A stretch of DNA of 64,000 nt, taken from contig JANBVI010000009.1 in the NCBI GenBank assembly GCA_024239075.1, forward strand, positions 186,001-250,000, written 5' to 3'. The position numbers and the translations under genes were made by a program. Source of the DNA: Fischerella sp. CENA71. GTDB lineage: Bacteria > Cyanobacteriota > Cyanobacteriia > Cyanobacteriales > Nostocaceae. The stretch's first letter is position 1. Each line of letters begins with the position of its first letter. Positions 8,374 through 16,776 of this stretch are shown piece after piece. The notes beneath the pieces were generated by a model, which did no database searches, was not told the DNA's origin, and saw nothing but the letters and a program-made list of their open reading frames with translations.

Positions 8374-8952
8374 TTAACCCACTTCTTCCTCCGATGCCGA
8401 AAATTCACCTATACTGGCACTTTTGAGCGAAGCAGGTAAGGATTGGGAATTACCAGCGTATGGTTGAGCGAGGTTAGAACGCAACTGACGCATCAGGCTA
8501 CCCATTTCCAGTGCTGACATAGCATAATCCCAGCCATGATTACTTTTGATACCAGCTCGTTCTAAGGCTTGCTGCATGGTATCGGTTGTCAAAATCCCAA
8601 AAACCACTGGTACACCAGTTTGGAAGGAAGCAGCAGCAATACCTTTCGCCACTTCAGAAGAAACATAATCAAAATGAGGTGTTTGTCCCCGAATCACAGC
8701 ACCCAAACAAATGATAGCGTCGTACCGTCCCGAAAGAGCAAGTTGACGAGCTACAACTGGGACTTCAAAACTCCCTGGAACCCAAACATAATCTACTTGA
8801 GAACCATGAGGATTAACATCGACGCCGTGGCGTTTCAAGCAATCTTGACACCCCTCTAGTAGTTTGGTGGTAACCAGATCATTGAATCGTCCAATTACCA
8901 ATGCAAACCGCAAAGGTTCTGTCTGCGTAAAAGTTCCCTCGAAAACTGCCAT
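8374..8952 (-). CDS. ribH: 6,7-dimethyl-8-ribityllumazine synthase
   Basis: Condenses ribitylaminouracil with dihydroxybutanone phosphate, the penultimate step of riboflavin synthesis. The signatures are clear: [55 protein letters not shown] (catalytic His region) and [19 protein letters not shown]. At 192 aa it is longer than the ~155-aa minimum because of a low-complexity C-terminal tail ([28 protein letters not shown]). The stop lies just before a repeat element. psbZ lies upstream on the same strand, an arrangement common in cyanobacteria. Confidence 0.95.
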   Translation of the reverse strand: MAVFEGTFTQTEPLRFALVIGRFNDLVTTKLLEGCQDCLKRHGVDVNPHGSQVDYVWVPGSFEVPVVARQLALSGRYDAIICLGAVIRGQTPHFDYVSSEVAKGIAAASFQTGVPVVFGILTTDTMQQALERAGIKSNHGWDYAMSALEMGSLMRQLRSNLAQPYAGNSQSLPASLKSASIGEFSASEEEVG

Positions 8953-9009
8953 GACCGCCTCTAAATCAACTATACTCTTGCCAATATATACATTTCTTCT
9001 ATAAAGACA

Positions 9010-9125
9010 ACAGGAGCAACAGAGACAAATAGACGCGGTGAATTAGAGACTTAGTGACGCGGAGAGTTCAAATTTTCCCGCGTCTCAGTGTCTACGTATT
9101 CCCGTGTCTTTTGATTGCCTTTGTT
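9010..9125. repeat. Palindromic repeat between ribH and psbZ
   Basis: AACAGGAGCAACAGAGACAAATAGACGCGG and its partner CCGTGTC...TTGTTGCCCCTGTTGTT form imperfect inverted arms. The inner arms GACGCGGAGAGTT/CCCGCGTCTCAG are of the same family as the elements at 1757 and 8266. It could terminate psbZ transcription. Confidence 0.65.
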
Positions 9126-9173
9126 GCCCCTGTTGTTTCTATGCTATTTACTTAGTGTGTGGGCGGTAGTTAC

Positions 9174-9362
9174 CTAAACGACGAAAAAGCTTAGGAGTGC
9201 AACTAAAACTACTAAGCCGATCCAAGTTCCAGAGCCAAGCCACAGCAATTTTTTGGAATCATTCCAGTTTTGCGGAGTGGCGTAGGCAACAGGAACGCCA
9301 ATCACCATTGCAAAAGACACAAGTACCAGAGCTAATAAAGCAATTTGGAATATAATACTCAT
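9174..9362 (-). CDS. psbZ: Photosystem II protein PsbZ (Ycf9)
   Basis: 62 aa when started at ATG 9362 ([25 protein letters not shown]), which has AGAAGGGAAA just upstream. Two transmembrane helices flank a short lumenal loop with the family pattern [10 protein letters not shown] and [15 protein letters not shown], and the length equals that of known PsbZ. It is a thylakoid membrane subunit of the PSII core, at the interface with the peripheral antenna in plants. Longer in-frame starts would add GEGK-type residues from the ribosome-binding site and are rejected. Confidence 0.93.
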   Translation of the reverse strand: MSIIFQIALLALVLVSFAMVIGVPVAYATPQNWNDSKKLLWLGSGTWIGLVVLVALLSFFVV

Positions 9363-9467
9363 TTTCCCTTCTCCCAAGACAGCGAAGATTCTTAAAGATA
9401 GAATATCTACAGGGTTAAACCAACATTCTTCCTTATTGTTAAGCTATCAGAAATTGCAACATTTTAG

Positions 9468-9619
9468 TCATTTGTCATCTGTCCTTTGTCCTTTGTCATT
9501 TGTTCTTTGTCATTGGTCATTGCAAATAACCATGGTACAGAGCAACTTCCAAAATCAAAAATCTGAAATCAGATGACCAATGACTAGTGACCAGTGACAA
9601 ATGACAAAGGACAGATGAC
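9468..9619. repeat. Inverted pair of heptamer STRR arrays upstream of the DHH-CBS fusion
   Basis: A left array of TCATTTG/TCCTTTG/TCATTGG-type units (9468-9522) is matched by a right array of inverted units (CCAATGA, CAGTGACAAATGACAAAGGA; 9575-9619). Together they can form a long imperfect hairpin whose right arm runs into the start codon region of the downstream gene. Confidence 0.85.
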
Positions 9620-9620
9620 T

Positions 9621-12341
9621 ATGGATTTAATTCTTTGTCACACAACAGCTGATTTTGATGCTTTAGGGGCGGCGGTAGGACTGACACGTTTGCTTCCTGG
9701 TAGCAAAATTGTGTTAACTGGCGGCGCTCACCCACCAGTGCGGGATTTTTTGGCGTTGCACCGAGATGAGTATCAGTTAATTGAACGGCGTTCTGTGAAT
9801 CCGAAAAAAATTCGTTCTCTGACTGTAGTAGATACTCAATATCGCGATCGCCTTGGCAAAGCAGCAGAATGGTTAGATTTACCCCATCTTAAAGAAATCA
9901 TAGTTTATGACCATCACCTTGCACAACATGGTGATATCCCTGCTACAAAATTACACATTGCGCCTGTAGGAGCCACCACAACTCTGATTGTGGAGGAATT
10001 ACAAAAACAGCAAATTTCCCTCTCAACTGCCCAAGCAACTGCGATGGCGTTGGGTATCCATGTTGATACAGGTTCGCTGCTCTATGACCACACCAAACCA
10101 CGGGATGCCCTTGCCTTGGCTTGGTTGATGCAGCAAGGAGCAAGTTTATCGGTAGTTGCTGAGTATGTAGAACCTGGCTTGTCTCCACAATTGCAGCAGT
10201 TATTATCAGAAGCGCTTGACGATTTGCAATATTTATGCATACGGGGATATACCCTAGCTTGGGTAACATTAGTAACTGATGGTTATGTACCAGGTTTATC
10301 GAGTCTAGCCTCCGAACTGATGGAGTTGACAGAAATAGATGCTTTATTGTTGGCAAATAAATATGGTGTGGGAGAAGGTGATTCACGCTTCACAGTCATT
10401 GGGCGATCGCGAATTTCTGAAGTCAACCTCAACCAAATCTTTCAACCTTTGGGTGGTGGTGGACATTCGCAAGCCACATCGCTGAATTTGCGGGGTGTAA
10501 ATTGCCGAGAAATACTCAATCAATTATTGGAAAGCTTAAAAGCGCAAATTCCCTATCCACCAACAGCACGGGATTTGATGTCATCGCCAGTTCGGACGAT
10601 TCGCCCAGATACCACTATTGAGGAAGCACAGCGAATTTTGTTACGCTACGGACATTCTGGTTTATCTGTTGTTGATACCCAAGGTAAGTTATTGGGTATT
10701 ATTTCCCGTCGCGATCTTGATATTGCTTTGCATCACGGCTTTAGTCATGCACCTGTTAAAGGTTACATGACGATTAATGTCAAAACGATTACTCCTAATA
10801 CCACTCTGCCAGAAATTGAGTCATTAATGGTGACTTATGATATTGGACGCTTACCTGTATTAGAAAATGGGGAATTGGTAGGTATAGTCACCCGCACTGA
10901 CGTTTTGCGAGAGTTACATCAGCAGAATGATAGTGAAAGGGGAAGAAGCGGGGAAAGGGGAACAGAAGGGGAAGATGATGTTGAGATTCCGACATTGGGA
11001 GAATTGCGCGATCGCCTCAATCCCAAACTCTGGGAATTACTCACCAAAGCATCCGCCCAAGCCAAACAACGGGGTTGGCATTTATATTTAGTAGGAGGAG
11101 CAGTACGCGACTTGCTACTAGCAAAAGAAGCATCTGGTAGTTTGTTAATCAAAGATATTGACTTAGTCGTTGATGGCTTTCATAAAGCTGCTGATGTTGG
11201 CGCAGGTGTAGAGTTAGCAAAAGCACTCCAGGAAATTTACCCAGCAGCACGATTAGACATTCATGGTGCTTTTCAAACTGCGGCTTTGCTTTGGCACAAA
11301 GATCCAGAATTAAATTCTTTGTGGGTAGATATTGCCACTGCGAGAACAGAATTTTATCCTTACCCAGCTGCAAATCCTGAAGTCGAAGCTAGTTCGATTC
11401 GCCAAGATTTGTATCGGCGTGATTTTACCATCAATGCTTTAGCGCTAAGACTTACTCCTCCCCGTGCAGGGAAACTCCTAGATTTTTTTGGTGGTTTGCT
11501 AGATTTACAAGCAAAGCAAATTCGTGTTTTGCACGCCAACAGTTTTATTGAAGATCCGACTCGTATTTATCGCGGTGTACGCTTTGCTGTGCGCTTTGGA
11601 TTTAAAATTGAATCGCAAACAGAAGAATATATTCGTTATGCCATTAACAGTGGTGTTTACGATCGCACTACAAAAGAAAATCATAAAACACCTGCACTCC
11701 AAACCCGCCTCAAAACAGAATTAAAGCACATCTTAGAAGCACCTTATTGGCAAGCCGCTTTGCAATTACTTGGAGATTTAGGGGCGTTACAGTGTATTCA
11801 TCCGAGTTTCAAAAAATTAGATGCAGAATTATTGCGGCAATTACGATTACTAGAACGCTGTCTACGCAAATTTGATTCCGAAGAAACTCTGCTGACTCAC
11901 TGGCAAATGCGCTTAGAAGTGATTATCGCTCACCTTGCCCCACCATATCGACCCAAAGTAGCTAAAAATCTGCAACTACAAGAAGATAGCATTGAACGCT
12001 TGGAGAAATTAGCCCAAGTACAAGCTAAGGTGAGAGATGCTTTACCCACTTGTCAGCTTCCGAGTCAGGTGGTGAAATTGCTGCGAGCCTATGATTTACC
12101 CACGTTGATTTTAGTTGCTTTACACAGCTCTCGCCCAATTAGGAAGCAAATATGGCATTATTTGACAGTTTGGGCGGATGTTCAGCCGATATTAAATGGA
12201 AATGACTTGAAAAAACTTGGTTACAAACCAGGGCCACAATATCGGCAAATGTTAGATGATTTACTAGCTGCGACATTAGATGGCAAGATTTGCGATCGCA
12301 CTTCCGCAGAAGAGTTTTTAAATATAAATTACAAAATCTGA
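9621..12341 (+). CDS. DHH phosphoesterase - CBS pair - CCA/poly(A) polymerase fusion
   Basis: About 906 aa. Order of parts: DHH domain with [17 protein letters not shown] at the start and the DHH triplet in [15 protein letters not shown]1-type domain with [10 protein letters not shown] (~280); two CBS motifs ([11 protein letters not shown] and [11 protein letters not shown], ~320-435); a Gly/Glu-rich linker [14 protein letters not shown] from repeat-like DNA; then the class II nucleotidyltransferase head [12 protein letters not shown]...IKDIDLVVD (~490-520) and the RNA-binding [24 protein letters not shown] motifs. It is expected to add or repair tRNA 3' CCA or to polyadenylate. The start is taken as ATG 9621, nine nt after AAAGGA; GTG 9594 and ATG 9615 lie in the repeat. 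Confidence 0.88.
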   Translation: MDLILCHTTADFDALGAAVGLTRLLPGSKIVLTGGAHPPVRDFLALHRDEYQLIERRSVNPKKIRSLTVVDTQYRDRLGKAAEWLDLPHLKEIIVYDHHLAQHGDIPATKLHIAPVGATTTLIVEELQKQQISLSTAQATAMALGIHVDTGSLLYDHTKPRDALALAWLMQQGASLSVVAEYVEPGLSPQLQQLLSEALDDLQYLCIRGYTLAWVTLVTDGYVPGLSSLASELMELTEIDALLLANKYGVGEGDSRFTVIGRSRISEVNLNQIFQPLGGGGHSQATSLNLRGVNCREILNQLLESLKAQIPYPPTARDLMSSPVRTIRPDTTIEEAQRILLRYGHSGLSVVDTQGKLLGIISRRDLDIALHHGFSHAPVKGYMTINVKTITPNTTLPEIESLMVTYDIGRLPVLENGELVGIVTRTDVLRELHQQNDSERGRSGERGTEGEDDVEIPTLGELRDRLNPKLWELLTKASAQAKQRGWHLYLVGGAVRDLLLAKEASGSLLIKDIDLVVDGFHKAADVGAGVELAKALQEIYPAARLDIHGAFQTAALLWHKDPELNSLWVDIATARTEFYPYPAANPEVEASSIRQDLYRRDFTINALALRLTPPRAGKLLDFFGGLLDLQAKQIRVLHANSFIEDPTRIYRGVRFAVRFGFKIESQTEEYIRYAINSGVYDRTTKENHKTPALQTRLKTELKHILEAPYWQAALQLLGDLGALQCIHPSFKKLDAELLRQLRLLERCLRKFDSEETLLTHWQMRLEVIIAHLAPPYRPKVAKNLQLQEDSIERLEKLAQVQAKVRDALPTCQLPSQVVKLLRAYDLPTLILVALHSSRPIRKQIWHYLTVWADVQPILNGNDLKKLGYKPGPQYRQMLDDLLAATLDGKICDRTSAEEFLNINYKI

Positions 12342-12374
12342 ATCAATCTTATAAAAATTTTATTTTCATCGCTG

Positions 12375-12650
12375 TTAAGATTTTTGTTTCTTCTGATTAA
12401 ATAAACCAGACATACTCAAACCTGTAACTACCAACCCAATAATTCCTAAGCCATTCAAGATTGGATAGATTGCTTGCAGATGAAAGATTTCGCCTGTATG
12501 GATGCTTAAAATAAATCCAGAAGTCAGCCCTGTGTCAATTGGCCATTCTCTAACAATAGTTGCTAACATTCCTGTCAGCGCAGTTAAAAGTAATGGCAAA
12601 GCAAGAATAATTGCGATAGTGCGATGGTACTTACGAAATAAACGTTTCAT
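12375..12650 (-). CDS. Small PepSY-type membrane protein
   Basis: 91 aa with two hydrophobic segments (TIAIILALPLLLTALTGMLATI and ILNGLGIIGLVVTGLSMSGLF) joined by a loop containing SIHTGEIFHL. The RKYHRTIAIILALPLLLTALTGM start resembles the first helix of PepSY-associated membrane proteins. The C-terminus is basic (NQKKQKS). It is convergent with the preceding fusion gene, and no partner gene is adjacent. The function is unknown. Confidence 0.6.
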   Translation of the reverse strand: MKRLFRKYHRTIAIILALPLLLTALTGMLATIVREWPIDTGLTSGFILSIHTGEIFHLQAIYPILNGLGIIGLVVTGLSMSGLFNQKKQKS

Positions 12651-13095
12651 AATCGTTATTCAGAAAAAAATAACTAATAAAATTTAATATCATTGCAAAA
12701 ATAAACCTTATTAAATATTAACTTAAAATTTGTGTTTAAAAATTGAGATTTGTTCACAAAAGCTCAAAATATAGCAATCCGTGTAGGAGTGATGAATCTT
12801 GCAGAGGCTAAGATCCCCAACTTTGCAGAAGTTGTTGGGGATTTTGTTGTTCATGAATGATTTAGGAATGCTAGATAAAAAACTCAATGTCAAGAACTGG
12901 GAAACAAAGTAGAAATCTTAGTAAAAATTTTATTTCTTTGGCACTTTTTTAGCCTTATAGTCTTAATACTTCAATTAGGTACTGTCTGGTGATGATGTTT
13001 TCCCAAGGTAAGGTGATATTTTTATCTATTACCTGATAACTAATACCAAGTACCGAATTACCAATACCTATAATACTTCTGCGAAGGAGTTTTTG
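12651..13095. other. Intergenic region with a stem-loop at 12813-12842
   Basis: No gene seen. A stem-loop with perfect 9-bp arms ATCCCCAAC/GTTGGGGAT (12813-12821 and 12834-12842) is followed by TTTGTTGTT. Similar GATCCCCAAC palindromes are common dispersed elements in Nostocales. The 3' part is the presumed promoter region of the lipoprotein gene. Confidence 0.5.
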
Positions 13096-13536
13096 ATGAA
13101 GCGTTTTAATCAAGTTTTATTTATTACTGCAATTAGTATGTTGACCTTAGTCGGGTGCAATAAAGGTGAACAATCTACCACGCAGACATCACCCACAGCA
13201 ACTGCCACACCCGCAAGTGCTACATCTAAGAAAACAGCTACTACTACTGTTAAAGACGACAACTTTAAAGGTTTATTAACAGTTGTTTCCAATACTCAAA
13301 CAGCCGTTAAGGCTGGGGATTTTACTAAAGCTAAACAAGAGTTTGGCAAATTTGAGGATTATTGGTCAAAGGTTGAGGATGGAGTGAAAAAGAAATCTTC
13401 CAAAACCTACAATAGCATTGAAGACGAGGCAGATAAAATTAAAGGAGATTTGAAAGCCTCTGCACCAAATAAAGATAAGGTACTAGCAGCATTACAATCT
13501 CTCAATACGAATATTAATAGTGTTGCTAAACCTTAA
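13096..13536 (+). CDS. Secreted lipoprotein, DUF4363-like size, unknown function
   Basis: 146 aa. A lipobox signal peptide (FNQVLFITAISMLTLVGCNKGEQ) is followed by a Thr/Ala-rich linker (TTQTSPTATATPASATSKKTATTT) and a helical ~90-residue domain (FKGLLTVVSNTQTAVKAGDFTKAKQEFGKFEDYWSKVEDGVK...). ATG 13096 follows GAAGGAG with good spacing. The helical domain resembles small periplasmic helical-bundle proteins, but I cannot name a family. It probably sits on the outer face of the plasma membrane or in the outer membrane. Confidence 0.72.
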   Translation: MKRFNQVLFITAISMLTLVGCNKGEQSTTQTSPTATATPASATSKKTATTTVKDDNFKGLLTVVSNTQTAVKAGDFTKAKQEFGKFEDYWSKVEDGVKKKSSKTYNSIEDEADKIKGDLKASAPNKDKVLAALQSLNTNINSVAKP

Positions 13537-13611
13537 GAGTTAACAAATACTCTGCGTTCCTCCGCGTTAAAAACGCTAAGATTTTACGCTCGACAACCAA
13601 AAAACTGAAAA

Positions 13612-13640
13612 GGCAGGTTTCTAGCCTGCCCTTAAATCTT
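13612..13640. terminator. Bidirectional terminator between lipoprotein and MBL-fold genes
   Basis: GGCAGG (13612-13617) pairs with CCTGCC (13625-13630) over a short loop and is followed by TTAAATCTTTTT on +. The preceding AAAA gives a T run on -. It lies between convergent stops. Confidence 0.75.
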
Positions 13641-13641
13641 T

Positions 13642-14412
13642 TTAAAACTTGTAACTTAAAACTTGTATCGCCCCATTCTCCGGTAAATTACTGGAAGTAA
13701 CAGTAATTTTGTCGCTATCGCTACGACGTACACTCATCCCATTCATCGCTGTTAAAAAATTATCTAAGGGAGAAATATCGCAAGTAGCTTCATCAGCTGC
13801 TTGAGTACGGTAATGGGTAGGAATAATCAATTTAGGATTGATCGTCTGAATTGCCTGCTTTGCTTCTTCAGCATTATAAGCTTTAGCACCACCGCCTACA
13901 GGTACTAGTGCCACATCAGGACGACCAATGAGAATTTTTTGTTCAATGGAAATAGGTGCAGCAGCCCCCCCTAAGTGGAGGATATTAATTCCTGCTTGCT
14001 GCCATTGCCAAGCGGCATTTGTACCGAATTGCTTCCCACCTTTGCGATCATGGGGAATCGCAATTCCTTGAAATTTAATGCCTTTGAACTCGTAAACACC
14101 AGGTTCGTAGATTAACTTCGGATTTCCCGGTAAATCTTCAACTGCACCTTCATCCAACAGTTGACTGCTAATCAGTACTAAATCTGCTGCTACTTTCGGT
14201 GGACGATACTTAGCGGTACAACCGACTGTGCGAAATGGGTTGACAAGAACTTTCGTACCGCCACCTGTAAACAGAAAGCAAGTATGACCCAACCATTGAA
14301 TTGATAATGAACCGCTAGATTGGGCGTTAGCTTGAAAGTGAGAACCCAAACTAGTAACCAAAGTTGTTACCAACCCTGCCCCAGCATAGCCCATTAGTTG
14401 CCGTCGTTTCAT
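13642..14412 (-). CDS. Tat-exported MBL-fold (UlaG-like) protein with altered metal site
   Basis: 256 aa. The N-terminus MKRRQLMGYAGAGLVTTLVTSLGSHFQANAQ is a twin-arginine-type signal peptide with an AQA-like cleavage region. The body follows the UlaG-like metallo-beta-lactamase fold: SIQWLGHTCFLFTGGGTKVLVNPF, AVPHD-like IAIPHDRKGG, ILHLGG and LIIPTHYRTQ. The usual metal-binding SHxHxDH is replaced by SSQLLDEG and HLGD by HLGG, so several zinc ligands are missing. It starts 3 nt after trpG stops. The catalytic role is doubtful; a lumenal or periplasmic non-enzymatic function is possible. Confidence 0.8.
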   Translation of the reverse strand: MKRRQLMGYAGAGLVTTLVTSLGSHFQANAQSSGSLSIQWLGHTCFLFTGGGTKVLVNPFRTVGCTAKYRPPKVAADLVLISSQLLDEGAVEDLPGNPKLIYEPGVYEFKGIKFQGIAIPHDRKGGKQFGTNAAWQWQQAGINILHLGGAAAPISIEQKILIGRPDVALVPVGGGAKAYNAEEAKQAIQTINPKLIIPTHYRTQAADEATCDISPLDNFLTAMNGMSVRRSDSDKITVTSSNLPENGAIQVLSYKF

Positions 14413-14415
14413 TAA

Positions 14416-15021
14416 TTACTCTCTTGTTTTCGTCTGTAATTTACAAAGAAAGTTTCGCAGTAACTGCTTGCCTGAAGATGTCAGAACACTCTCTGGATGA
14501 AATTGGACGCCTTCTATATGAGGATAGTTCCGGTGTCTGACCCCCATAATTGTGCCATCTTCCACCCAAGCGGTGATTTCTAACACATCTGGACAGGTGT
14601 CGCGATCGATTACCAGGCTATGATACCGGGTAGCGACAATTGGGTTTTCTAATCCTTGGAAAACCCCAACCCCCGTATGAGACACTTGGGAGGTTTTGCC
14701 GTGCATTAACTCTGGTGCCGAAACAATATTACCACCGAACACTTGACCAATACTTTGATGACCCAAACAAACCCCTAAGATTGGTAAGTCAGTTCCTAGT
14801 TTTTTGATTAAATCTAGGGAAATACCCGCATCATCTGGGCGACCAGGACCGGGAGAAATTACCACTCCATCTGGTTTTAAGGCATTAATCTCATCAAGGG
14901 TAATCTTATCATTACGAAATACTTTGATATCTGCCGCTACAGGGAATTCTGCTGCCAGTTCTCCCAAATATTGCACCAGATTGTAGGTAAAGCTGTCGTA
15001 ATTGTCAATAACGAGAAGCAC
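14416..15021 (-). CDS. trpG: Anthranilate synthase glutamine amidotransferase subunit
   Basis: 201-aa class I glutamine amidotransferase that supplies ammonia to TrpE (and possibly PabB). Signatures: [32 protein letters not shown], nucleophile Cys in [12 protein letters not shown], and His/Glu in [11 protein letters not shown]. The start is GTG 15021 with GGAG ten nt upstream. The downstream MBL-fold gene begins 3 nt after the stop, so they are translationally close. No trpE is in the window. Confidence 0.93.
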   Translation of the reverse strand: MLLVIDNYDSFTYNLVQYLGELAAEFPVAADIKVFRNDKITLDEINALKPDGVVISPGPGRPDDAGISLDLIKKLGTDLPILGVCLGHQSIGQVFGGNIVSAPELMHGKTSQVSHTGVGVFQGLENPIVATRYHSLVIDRDTCPDVLEITAWVEDGTIMGVRHRNYPHIEGVQFHPESVLTSSGKQLLRNFLCKLQTKTRE

Positions 15022-15140
15022 TGCGATTTAACTCCAGTTGTCAACCACTGCATACCATTTTGGTTGATTGTTACAGATTTTGTGTCGCTGTGATGCAGTT
15101 AATTGTTGGTTCTAAAAATATTAGATAACAAATTAAATTT

Positions 15141-15596
15141 CTAAACAGCCGACAAAATCAAAGCTAATAAAGGAGGAAATAAAAGTGCGATCGCTACCAA
15201 AACTGCCACACAAGCCGAAATCAACACAGCACCAGCAGCACAATCCTTGGCGATTTTTGCTAGTTCATGGTAGGTTTGCTTAACTGTTAAATCAACTACC
15301 GACTCAATTGCTGTATTTAGTAACTCCAAGGCTAAAACCAAGCCACTTGTTATACTAATAACCGCGATTTCCACTGCTTTTAATCGTAGAAATATACTCA
15401 ACCCCAGCGCTACTACACAAATCACAACGTGAATACGGAAATTGCGTTGAGTTTGAAAAGCATAACTTATCCCACACCAAGCATACTTAAAACTCACGAA
15501 TAGATTAGCAGCAACTTGCCAAGAGAATTCTCGCTTTTTGGTAACAACTGTTTCTAAGTGGTTTGAAGTTGGTGGTGGTGAAACTGGTTGGGACAT
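15141..15596 (-). CDS. dgkA: Diacylglycerol/undecaprenol kinase (DgkA family)
   Basis: 151 aa. The DgkA pattern is clear: SFKYAWCGISYAFQTQRNFRIHVVICVVALGLSIFL, then the signature ALELLNTAIESVVDL, then a helix near the C-terminus (AAGAVLISACVAVLVAIALLFPPLLAL). Three membrane helices. It phosphorylates diacylglycerol or undecaprenol at the plasma membrane. It has a ~45-residue N-terminal cytosolic extension. It is placed downstream of ybeY, a very common bacterial pairing. Confidence 0.92.
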   Translation of the reverse strand: MSQPVSPPPTSNHLETVVTKKREFSWQVAANLFVSFKYAWCGISYAFQTQRNFRIHVVICVVALGLSIFLRLKAVEIAVISITSGLVLALELLNTAIESVVDLTVKQTYHELAKIAKDCAAGAVLISACVAVLVAIALLFPPLLALILSAV

Positions 15597-15736
15597 AGTT
15601 GAAAAAAGACAGCAGCAGGGTGGATGAACTGGGAATCTTTGCCGATTTTAATAGTCAGATCGATAATATGCCAATTTTTTACTGATTATTATATAAATAA
15701 AAACTAGAAAGTCGTATTCTCAGAAACATGTAACTA

Positions 15737-16270
15737 CTACTCTTCTATGTCAATATAAATACCTATTAAATTCAGTAATATTACTTGCTGTTTTAGCATT
15801 CTTTCTAAACTTTCTTCATCGGGATGATCCCAGCCCAGCAGATGTAACAACCCGTGGCTTGCTAACCAAGCTAATTCGGTTAACAAAGTGTGTCCTTGCT
15901 TTTGAGCTTGCTGCTGTGCTGTATCAACAGAAATAACAATATCACCAAGATATAAAGGCATAGAAGCCAGCATTTCACTTGGTACAGGAGAATCTACCTC
16001 TAAAGCGGCAAAAGATAGAACGTCTGTAGGCTTGTCTTGATGACGGTACTGGGCGTTTAATTCCTGAATTTCTGAGTCATTGGTCAAACGCAACCCGATT
16101 TCGTAATTTGCCGCAGGTGGAATATCTGGTTGTAATTTTTCAAACCAGCAATTAAACCAATTTTTCCATGTTTGAGCAGTAATTGGGGTATAGGTATCTC
16201 CAATATTTATACTTTCTACTTGCGAAGATTCACATAGATAATTTTCTACATATACTTCAACTTGCACCAA
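15737..16270 (-). CDS. ybeY: Endoribonuclease YbeY (rRNA maturation factor)
   Basis: 177 aa. The zinc-binding signature HGLLHLLGWDH (consensus HGxLHLxGxDH) is intact and the preceding TDVLSFAALE and LGDIVIS motifs fit the UPF0054/YbeY family. It acts in 16S rRNA 3'-end processing and ribosome quality control. The downstream dgkA and upstream DUF3285 gene are on the same strand. The C-terminus (LLNLIGIYIDIEE) is typical in length. Confidence 0.93.
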   Translation of the reverse strand: MVQVEVYVENYLCESSQVESINIGDTYTPITAQTWKNWFNCWFEKLQPDIPPAANYEIGLRLTNDSEIQELNAQYRHQDKPTDVLSFAALEVDSPVPSEMLASMPLYLGDIVISVDTAQQQAQKQGHTLLTELAWLASHGLLHLLGWDHPDEESLERMLKQQVILLNLIGIYIDIEE

Positions 16271-16307
16271 CCGAAAAATCTCCTGTAGTGAAATTGATAG
16301 TTTATGA

Positions 16308-16463
16308 TCAGCGAGTCAGATAAGCAAGACCAATAAACAAAGCTAACAGCCCGACAGTGGTTAACAGAAAATGCTTGAGGGAAGTCACTCGCTTTTGCAC
16401 CATGTTTCGCATCGCGAGTTTTACATAGCTGGGTTGACGTTCATCAGAAGGGGAATTGCTCAT
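16308..16463 (-). CDS. DUF3285 small membrane protein
   Basis: A 51-aa reading frame starts at ATG 16463: MSNSPSDERQPSYVKLAMRN is followed by MVQKRVTSLKHFLLTTVGLLALFIGLAYLTR. It matches my memory of the cyanobacteria-specific DUF3285 family (PSFVKLAMRNMVRK...FxLTTxGLLxxLxGLAYLTR). It has one C-terminal transmembrane helix and no signal peptide. It sits between prfB and ybeY on the same strand, 37 bp upstream of ybeY, which is its usual neighbourhood. The function is unknown. It is easily missed because of its size. Confidence 0.85.
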   Translation of the reverse strand: MSNSPSDERQPSYVKLAMRNMVQKRVTSLKHFLLTTVGLLALFIGLAYLTR

Positions 16464-16571
16464 AATAATTTCATGACAATTATCTTCTTTAAATGTAACA
16501 GTTTGTTTAACCGGAAAGCGAAGCCAAACTCAAGAGTCAATGATCTAAAGTCTATTAACCATTGATAATTG

Positions 16572-16775
16572 ACTTTTGACCAAGAAGACGCAAAGACGCA
16601 CCAGAGGGGGAGACAAAGGAGCGCGACACCCTTAAAGATCAAAGCACCCGGTCTCAAGAAAACGAATGCGCGTCGTGGAGACAAAAAATATACGTCCTTG
16701 TTTGAATCCCCCGGATTTATCTGTGGGGACTCCCCGTGTCCCCGCATCTTTCCTTCACCGTGTCATCTTCAATAA
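16572..16775. repeat. ~200-bp dispersed repeat, copy 1
   Basis: Begins near TTGACTTTTGACCAAGAAGA and ends near CCCCGTGTCCCCGCATC, and contains TTGAATCCCCCGGATTTATC. A second copy in the opposite orientation lies at about 51740-51962, sharing these blocks and the AAGAC/TGAAGCACC...CAAGAAA spacing. It fills the gap between prfB and the DUF3285 gene. The open frames through it look like by-products. Confidence 0.8.
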
Positions 16776-16776
16776 A

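Noticed and set aside
8154-8408. 84-codon minus-strand frame overlapping ribH and ending in SEISEAQLKFLNASAEKGKQWFKWLF
   Set aside because: Most of it is translated repeat DNA (8266-8368) overlapping ribH. The last ~29 codons could be a small ORF but overlap the start of the next gene and have no known family.
16460-16775. Open frames on both strands through 16460-16775
   Set aside because: They are translations of the dispersed repeat; the matching frames in the second copy reflect DNA-level similarity.
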